Positions 45,854 to 52,259 of a DNA stretch of 52,259 nucleotides are shown piece by piece. The notes below the pieces were generated by a model. The model was not told the DNA's origin. It was given only the letters and a program-made list of their open reading frames with translations, and made no database searches. This DNA comes from Poronia punctata. Lineage: Eukaryota > Ascomycota > Sordariomycetes > Xylariales > Xylariaceae. Location of the stretch: assembly GCA_022579005.1 (NCBI GenBank), contig MU401693.1, forward strand, positions 1 through 52,259. The letters run 5' to 3'. Every line of letters starts with the position of its first letter. Position 1 is the stretch's first letter. Both the position numbers and the translations under genes were made by a program.

Positions 45854-48679
45854 TTATGCAGCGCAGAAACTTTTACTGAGGGAACGAACAGCTGGATCCA
45901 TAGTCTCAACGAGGGTCGTGAGGTCGTCCGGGCTCTCGACTATTGATACGAACATACCGCCTAGGCTCATGTTTGCTGAGTTAGAGATGTGGGTAGGTAC
46001 GTGCGTACACGAGGATTGACTAAGAAGCTACGGGGCAACCTACCTTCCATATGCCACGCAACGTGGCAATGTAACGCCCAGAGTCCCGGATTATCAGCTT
46101 TGAACCGTATGACTATGTGGCTGAAAGCTGGTACCGTCACAGTGTCTCGGCGCATCGGGTTTGCTAAGTTCCATTTTGTCGTTGTGATACTGCCGTTCTT
46201 CTCGTCAGCCGTACCAAAGAGGCCCGGGCCCCAGCCCACCACTTGGAATGTGTGGCCTTTTCCCCCAGTGCGACAAAAGGTTAGTCCCACCATTTTTTTC
46301 TGATGTAGGTGGAGGTTGCCTGTTAGACTATGCCAGGGGGGGGATTACTGCATACCGCTGTTGACGCTAGTTAGCATGGGGTTACGATTCACCACTCTCC
46401 TAACCTAGCCAGACCTTGCATGTATGTGACCAACCGAGGTGAGCTTTGGGGCGGGTTATATACTCGTAGGATGGCTAGAAGGATTTTCACTCACTGTAAA
46501 TGCCAAGGATGTTCCATAGCGTCCCGTGAGTTGATGACCAGCTGGGCACCCTTGTTCGCCGACGGGATGAGCAAGACCTGTTGGTTCAACCCAAAATTCC
46601 AACTACTGTACGAGTTGGATTCGCTCGGCGCAAACTTTTGCCCTACGGCCTTCCATAATGTAGCATTGTCGTTGAGTGGTGTGTACGCAGTCTATCGTGG
46701 CCGGCACCTGTTAGCGAGCCACTTAGATCAAGTGTGAGCGATGTCGCCTGGAAGTACTGGCACGGTACATACCTTGTTGATGAAAATGCGATTCACATCC
46801 TGCGCCTGTCGAAATACATATTCGATGTAGTGTTTGTTCTGCTCGGGGACGTCGTATGCCGGCCTCTCGCGCATGGGCTTCGGCAGATCGAAAGGCATGT
46901 CGTCGCAGCCCTCCCAAATGTCTCCCTTCGCGTCGTTGTTCTGCACCCCATGGGGGTTGCTAACATTTCCCTGTGCGCCGATGGGCGTCACATTGACGGC
47001 GACTTCATCGTACGACAGAATCCCCTTGGCCGCGTACTCGCTTGACGCCAGACCAGCACTGGTGTAGGGCGCATAGGGGAGGAAACACGATCTGGGTAGC
47101 GTAGCGCGAATGTAGTAGTTCCCGGGAGGTTGGTTGGTCGAGACTAGCACACTTGCTCGTTGTCCAATATTTAGATATACGCCCCGGGATGTGACAGGGG
47201 ATATCTCTACGCCGTCTAACTCTACGATGGATAATAAGTGGTTGTCGATACTGAGCCAATACGCCAAGAACGAGGAGGCATTAATGAGGCGGAGACGGAC
47301 GCGCTGCCCTGCATGCACCTTGGTTGTGTAGCGCTGCCCTCCGTTGCAACCGGGGGCCGAGGTGGAGCGTAGCGGGTAGGTTGTCGAAACCACGGTGCAG
47401 TCATACGTATTCTGGCCGTTCAACAGTATGCTATCAGCTAGAGGCTCGACGCCCGACTCGAACGGCGCCCATCTTGATGTCGCATTCAAATAGCTTTCCA
47501 ACAACTGCAAGATTGTCCTGGTCAGTAACGGCCTTCCCTGTCGCCTACCGCACTAGTGGGTGGGGGGTAGTAAATCGCAGCGACAACGAGCTTGAGCGTA
47601 CACTTGGGACGGACGTACTATGGGCCCGTATGTGTGATAGACGTCACCGACAAAAACGATCTTGTCATCATCCGTCTTGGGGACCATCTCATCGGGATCA
47701 TGAACCACCTGGCGACGTGGTTAGCCAGCGTTGCTTGGCTCTGGGGGTTCGGTGAGGGGGGGGGGGGGGGGGTGGAGAGAGTTTACGAACAATAGGTCCG
47801 TAAAGCCCATCGCTGTACTGTATCGACGAATGAGCGTGCCACCAGAAAGTGCCCCTGTGGCCGTCGAGGCGGAACTCGTACGTGAAACTGTGCCCTGGGG
47901 GGATGCCGCACTGGGACACACCAACAACACCGTCCATCCACGTCGTGTTTTTCTGGTCGATTCCGTGCCAGTGTATGGTTGTGCTTGTTTCCGGCATGTT
48001 GTTGTGGACGTGGATGCGGACTACATAATCTACGTCAGTCATAAATTTATTAGAGGTCTCACACAAGCGCCCGGCATTTAGCATTGCTACTGCACTGTCA
48101 CCGCTCTTGGGGTTCTGGCGAAGCAGGCACAATGCGCCCATCGATCGCGGTCGGGGGAGGGCAGACGAGTCAAGTACAGTACTCACCAGTATCGCCCGAG
48201 TTAGCCTCGATCAGGGGGCCCGGAGACTGCCCATTGACAAGTATCATGGGCTTCTGAAACCCATCAGGAGCTGCAAGTGCCTGCGAGATGTTGAATATGT
48301 ATTCTCGAATTCGGGGATGGCCTGAGCGAACAAGAAAGTCGGTGTTGAGATCTAATTCTTCCTTGTTGATGAGCTGTGCATGTGGAATGACTGGGAGGTC
48401 TTTGAGGATCCCGTAATCATCCGCGTAGTCGTCCTGGACCGTCGTCTTCCCCGGAAGGCGGGTGTGACGCGGTCCACTTAGTCCGAGTCCCAGAGCAAGC
48501 GCAAGCGACGCGACGACGAAGAGGATAGCGGAAGACACTACAAGGATATATAGAACCCCAGTCCACCGTCGTATGGGCCAGTGCTGCCAATGCTGGAACC
48601 CGGACGGTGCGCCAAATGCTTGTCGCAGTTTCTGCCAAGGCATGCCGGGACTGTGAGTGTGCTCTCGTTCATCATCCAT
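45854..48679 (-). CDS. Laccase-like multicopper oxidase with N-terminal membrane anchor
   Basis: Proposed exons on minus: 48679-48187, 48020-47791, 47708-47619, 47504-46773, 46691-46495, 2-nt micro-exon 46357-46356, 46256-46044, 45975-45854; 692 aa if the micro-exon is real. Residues 41-67 form one transmembrane helix after a short charged N-terminus without a cleavable signal, so a type II membrane protein with an outside catalytic domain is likely. Copper motifs: HWHG (181-184), WHAH (225-228), HPWHLHGH (576-583), HCHVAWHME (644-652). The type 1 axial position (Cys645+10) is Met655, usual for lower-potential enzymes. The cupredoxin signature [19 protein letters not shown] is present. Odd points: exons 5 and 6 do not join in frame with any canonical AG acceptor unless a 2-nt CG micro-exon is used; intron 2 needs a GTTCGT donor and contains a G17 run. 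A recent frameshift pseudogene is the alternative. Substrate unknown. Confidence 0.8.
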
Positions 48680-48942
48680 CGAAAGCCACTGACAAGTTAT
48701 GCGTTGGTCTCCAGACAAGTGGTGGGAGATGGACTAACTAGACACTTACGCAGAAATAAATCACATTCGAGGCACAGGAGGCGAGGGCAGGGGTACCGCG
48801 TGAACAAGGGAGGATGGGGTTCGCATTAAATATGCCTTGTCGCAGAGAGCGCAAGATGTGAGACAACTTCTAAGATCTACACCGAGTCTAGAGCCAGGTG
48901 GCGGCGCCTTATTGGAGCCAGTCGCGTAAGATACCCGTCCCA
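48680..48942 (-). promoter_or_regulatory. Upstream region of the multicopper oxidase / 3' flank of SRP68
   Basis: 263 bp between two minus-strand genes, so it serves as terminator region for SRP68 and promoter for the oxidase. The oxidase frame stays open 13 codons upstream of its ATG but only from a TTG. No specific site recognised. Confidence 0.35.
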
Positions 48943-50952
48943 TCACCGGCCAAAACCAAACCACCCCTTCTTCTTAGGTTCAGCTGTCGATGTTGGCGCC
49001 GGGCTCGGTTCAGCTACAACGGCGGCTGTTTTCCCGGGATAGTCTATGTAATTCCAAGCAACATCGAAGAATAGTGGCTTGACCGGGATAGGTTGAATCT
49101 TAGGCGGGTACCCAACTAGGTTTTTCAGATCTACCTCTTCTGCCGGGAAGTCGTGGAGTCTGTGAACTAGGGGGCCAAAAGCCTCCGGCAACGTCGACTC
49201 TTCCGACCGCCTCAAGTTGTCAATCTCAACCAGAGCACGACACCTTTGCAACTCGGCGTTGAGGAGGCTATGAAGAAACTGTATGTCGCTCTGGTGGACG
49301 TCGATGTTCAAAACGGGCGAGCTGGAGGATGCACTGTGGTCGGCGAAGAAGGTGGCAGCTCGATGACATTGGTCATACGCATGTTTTGTAAGGACCAACG
49401 CGTTCAAAGACTGATCCAGTAGAGAACGCGAGCGTGCAATGGACAAAGACCTGTTATAGCCCCTATTGTTAGTCTCGGACCGCCCAGGATATGTCGCGCA
49501 AGCAAACCGCGTGGCCATCCATTACTCTCGAAAGAAGAGGCAACGGAGAGGAACGACTTACTTGAGAGCGCTAAAATATTCAGCGGTCGCATCCAGTTGA
49601 AGAACAAGTTCATCGTCGGCAGCCACGCCTGGAAGTTCTCTGATAGAATCGAGACTTTGCAAAGTGGCGTCGTAGAGCACGACCTTCTCCTTCAGGCGAG
49701 CTACCTTCCTGCCTAAAGGTTCTGTCTTTGGTTTCTCAGAAGACACATCCTTCTTGGCATTCCGTGTGCTATTAGGCGCAGAGTCCAATAGCGCCCCGTC
49801 GTGCTCCCCACTGAGGACTCGGTTGCGACCTATTCTCCAACTGATCATCTGGTAGTTGACGGCCGTCCGGGTGACCTGGAGACGTTGTATGCGACCGTCG
49901 CTTTGCGAGACGCCTTCCTCCCTCAATTCATCTATCACGTGCTTCGTGGCGTCGGCGGCGTCTTGGCTGGCGATAAGGACCTCGTCGTAGGCTGCAGCCA
50001 TCTCCTTTGGCAATAATAGTTCGGGGGACCTCAGCTTCTCGGCCAAGTGAGCGGTAGCAGAAATGGTGGCGGCTAGAGCTAGCGCGATGGAGGCATCCTC
50101 TATCTTAACTTCCCGGTTCCTCCATGTGATCGTTTGTGGCGCATTGGAGACGTCGACCTGGCCCGTTCCGACCTCGGGACCACCCTGATTCAGCAGGCCA
50201 GGCGCAAGCTTGTTTATCCGCGCGACGAGCGCTTCGTCGGACGTGGTGAAGGCTTTGCGAACTATTGTGGATATAGGCAGGGTCCGTGGCACGTTGCTCT
50301 GGTAGGCGGCGTAGCGAATGGAGGGGTCGATAGTTTCGGCAAGAATATCCTTAATGATGTCGCCTTTTAGAGAGTCGATGAGAGCACTGTAGATGATCCG
50401 AGCGGCTGAATAGCTTGCCACACAGCGCTCCCAGTTCTGGCTCTCGAAATCGGCCGCGCCCCTCGCCATGGAAGCATATGCTCTGGCCTCTAGTACGTCC
50501 ACATCGGTGGCACCGGTGACTGAGGTTTGAGACAGGACATGGGAAAGGTATTCGGCTGTACGGGCGCCTTTGCTCAACCTCGAGATGATGTGGGAGCGCG
50601 TCCGCCCGGTGATGCCTTTTGCGTCAGTCGAGTGCAAGGTTTTGAGCCGCATTGCATGTGCCCAAGCCCTCTCAGCCGTGAGCAAAGTAAGCCGCAGGAA
50701 CTCTTGATCTGCTGCAAGTTGCTCGGGGGTGAGGGGTTGCTTTTTAACGAACTTCCCTCTGTTCTTGGTCACGACATTCAATCTCCTGCGTGAAGCGTGT
50801 AGCTTCTTGACCAAAAGTCTGTGGTACGTCGTGTAGTCGCCATAGAGTAGGGCCTGGTTCCGAGCCGACAATACATAGTTAGTTATATCCATTGAGGACA
50901 TTATTTTGCCTGCTGAGCCGTTACTCCTTGTGCCTGGGTTGATCTGTAACAT
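48943..50952 (-). CDS. SRP68: Signal recognition particle subunit SRP68
   Basis: SRP68 binds the SRP RNA and pairs with SRP72 in the particle that targets ribosomes to the ER. Exons 50952-49562 and 49450-48943; 632 aa. The intron (49561-49451, 111 bp) has GTAAGT, CTAAC and CAG and joins in frame to give SALKSLSIARSR. The N-terminal RNA-binding domain shows the family pattern MDITNYVLSARNQALLYGDY followed by a basic LLVKKLHASRRRLNVV segment. A helical TPR-like middle follows, and the C-terminal exon has the conserved GYPPKIQPIPVKPLFFDVA (before NYIDYPG) near the end, implicated in SRP72 contact. The first ATG (50952) was chosen; ATGs at codons 18 and 21 are also possible and closer to the usual family start. 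Only 59 bp separate this ATG from an upstream LTR. No internal damage. Confidence 0.93.
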
Positions 50953-51011
50953 ACTCGTAAGCGGTATTGGACGGAACCTAGGGACAGATTGTAAGATGGT
51001 CCGGCTACTAG
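50953..51011 (-). promoter_or_regulatory. 59-bp gap between SRP68 start and the LTR
   Basis: This is all the non-repeat sequence upstream of SRP68. If translation starts at codon 18 or 21 the gap is about 110-120 bp. The gene's transcription start and promoter must then lie here or within LTR copy A4. Confidence 0.5.
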
Positions 51012-51230
51012 TATTAGAACTAATAAGTTATTAAGATAACTGTAATTAATATAGTGCTTATATAGGAAAAGAGATATAGTTATAGTAAGGACTTGTATTA
51101 TAGAAAAGGTTTTTTATTATAGGTTTTCTTTTACTTGTTAAATATAAGTAGTTTATAATAAAAACTTTTATCTTTTTTTATTTATAATATAATTAATTAT
51201 ATATTTTTTACTAGTTATAAAATTTTAATA
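51012..51230 (+). repeat. LTR of family A, copy A4
   Basis: A 219-bp copy starting TATTAGAACTAATAAG (TGTTAGAAC with a RIP-type change) and ending TTTTAATA. It is oriented plus, so its 5' end forms the right edge of gene island 2. The first ~100 bp are less AT-rich than the rest. Confidence 0.75.
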
Positions 51231-51539
51231 ATTATTACTTTTATATATTTATTATAATTATTAAAATATAAAATATATAATAATTTAGCTATTATAATAT
51301 TAGTTTTAAATATTATATTAACTTGTTTAAAAACTTTTATATTTTTAAAAAAGATATTATTATAAGCTAAAAGCTTAAAAAATATTACTAAGGTTATAAG
51401 CATATAAAGTATTCCTAGTTAAGTTACTAAGCTAATATAAAGTTAAAAACTATACTTAAAATAAAAGTAATCTTTCTATTTAAAGCAAAAATACTTCTAA
51501 GGCCTACCTTGCACCTAGCAGCTTATTGCCAGCCTATTT
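51231..51539. other. RIP-degraded DNA between two A LTRs
   Basis: About 310 bp of AT-rich sequence, too short for a full internal region. A patch at 51495-51535 keeps unusual C content (GGCCTACCTTGCACCTAGC). Otherwise nothing recognised; a 62-codon minus-strand frame here is AT-derived noise. Confidence 0.4.
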
Positions 51540-51588
51540 TATTAAAGCTAACAGGTTATAAGATAATAAGAATTAATATAATGCTTAT
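51540..51588 (+). repeat. LTR of family A, copy A6, 5' part (split)
   Basis: TATTAAAGCTAACAGG followed by TTATAAGATAATAAG and TTAATATAATGCTTAT match the first ~50 bp of the A LTR. The copy resumes at 52050 after an inserted inverted-repeat element. Confidence 0.6.
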
Positions 51589-52047
51589 CTCTTTAATAAA
51601 AACGCCTTTATATAGGTTTATAAATATAAAATAAAATCTTTACGCTACTTTTAAATTAGTTAGTAATATTATAAGTATAAAGCAATATTAAATCTTTTTT
51701 TTAATTGCTTATTTATTGTTAACAATATTAAAAAAATAAAATAAAAAGCATTATTTAGTAGCCCTAGCTTTTACTTATTTAGCAATTTAATTTTTTTTAA
51801 AAAAATCCTACTTATAGCTATAAAACCGCAGCCTTTAAAACCTAAAGTTAATAATAACACGTTTAAGCCTTATATTTTAGCCAACACTAAATATATAACT
51901 TTAATACATGCTAGTACTTTTAGCATAAAGCAGATTTTATAAAATAACAAAAGTAAATTATATACCTTTTAGTAGCGTTTTTAATTAGTTTATATTTATG
52001 TTATCTAGGTACTTTTAGCGCAATATAAAGGCGTTTTTATTAAAAAG
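51589..52047. mobile_element. 459-bp inverted-repeat MITE-like element
   Basis: Ends are inverted repeats of about 25 bp: CTCTTTAATAAAAACGCC at the left and, read inwards, CTTTTTAATAAAAACGCC at the right, each followed by TTTATAT-like sequence. It interrupts the A LTR between CTTAT and ATATAG with AT present on both sides (51587-51588 and 52048-52049). Removing the element and one AT restores CTTATATAG, as in copies A1, A2 and A4. No coding capacity. Confidence 0.65.
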
Positions 52048-52049
52048 AT

Positions 52050-52090
52050 ATAGTAAAAAGAATATAGCTATAGTAAAGACTACTATAAAA
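52050..52090 (+). repeat. LTR of family A, copy A6, continuation
   Basis: The sequence with ATATAGCTATAGTAAAG and ACTACTATAAAA matches the middle of the A LTR. It is cut at 52091 by the start of a C LTR, so copy A6 was hit twice. Confidence 0.6.
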
Positions 52091-52259
52091 TATAATAAGG
52101 CACCTGCTTATAAGACCTACTAGCTGCATTATAAGTGTATAAACTATATAAAGGCCGAACTTACGCTAACTATTAGCTATAGTTTAGCTAGTTATACTTT
52201 TTTTTATTTTTTTAGCTAGTTTAGTTACTTACTTAGTTAACTAAATAAAAGTTATTTAA
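52091..52259 (+). repeat. LTR of element C, third copy (runs off the window)
   Basis: The first 169 bp match 21427-21595 and 28453-28621, starting TATAATAAGGCACC. Probably the left LTR of another C element continuing past the window. Confidence 0.75.

Noticed and set aside
48021..48030. Earlier acceptor (GACGTAG at 48031) for intron 1 of the oxidase, adding Asp-Tyr-Val before VRIHVHNN
   Set aside because: It lies only about 5 nt from the CTGAC branch site. The acceptor at 48021 is better spaced and gives the family-like [11 protein letters not shown], though both keep the frame.
48680..48718. 13-residue N-terminal extension of the multicopper oxidase
   Set aside because: Begins with TTG; the first ATG is at 48679.
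1..52259. CRISPR arrays, bacterial operons or tRNA genes
   Set aside because: No regularly spaced short repeats, no bacterial gene organisation and no cloverleaf sequence seen; the direct repeats are LTRs or local tandem units.

Overview
The window looks like nuclear DNA of a filamentous ascomycete (Pezizomycotina) with a strongly two-speed genome. Two gene islands of ordinary base composition (about 13395-20642 and 42839-51011) sit inside extremely A+T-rich DNA (1-13394, 20643-42838, 51012-52259). The genes have short introns (53-166 bp) with GTRNGN-type donors and CTAAC/CTGAC branch sites. They are recognisable fungal housekeeping proteins. The AT-rich DNA has almost no CpA/TpG, is saturated with TAA/TAG stops and has no open frame above about 100 codons. 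That is the pattern expected of repeat-induced point mutation (RIP) acting on transposons.

Island 1 holds two convergent genes: mitochondrial RNA polymerase (RPO41 type, + strand, one intron near the 3' end) and an Arc1/AIMP1-type tRNA-binding cofactor of aminoacyl-tRNA synthetases (- strand). Island 2 holds mitochondrial Hsp70 (SSC1 type, + strand, four exons), a membrane-anchored laccase-like multicopper oxidase (- strand, at least seven exons) and the signal recognition particle subunit SRP68 (- strand, two exons). The genes do not form a pathway cluster, although two act in mitochondria.

The AT-rich blocks are layered, nested mobile elements that can still be delimited from repeat pairs. 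A retroelement family (called A here) has an LTR of about 220 bp with ends TGTTAGAA/TTCTAACA, and all four island/AT-rich junctions fall exactly on an end of this LTR. In block 1 an A LTR is split by a TA-flanked inverted-repeat element (3840-13376, probably Fot1/pogo-like), which is itself split by an LTR retroelement B (5268-12054, 246-bp LTRs). Block 2 contains a minus-strand A copy, LTR element C (21427-28687, 235-bp LTRs), a probable minus-strand LTR element D (30650-39867), and another A copy split by an element with arms of about 437 bp (41274-42754). Block 3 starts with an A LTR, followed by a second A LTR split by a 459-bp inverted-repeat element and then by another C LTR at the window edge.

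The most interesting points are: the coincidence of every island border with one LTR family; the small distance (59 bp) between an A LTR and the SRP68 start codon; fading of RIP damage next to the islands; and the multicopper oxidase, whose HPWHLHGH copper motif can only be read in frame with canonical splice signals if a 2-nt micro-exon is used (otherwise the gene is frameshifted). Repeat boundaries were found by reading the sequence by eye; element superfamilies are inferences.
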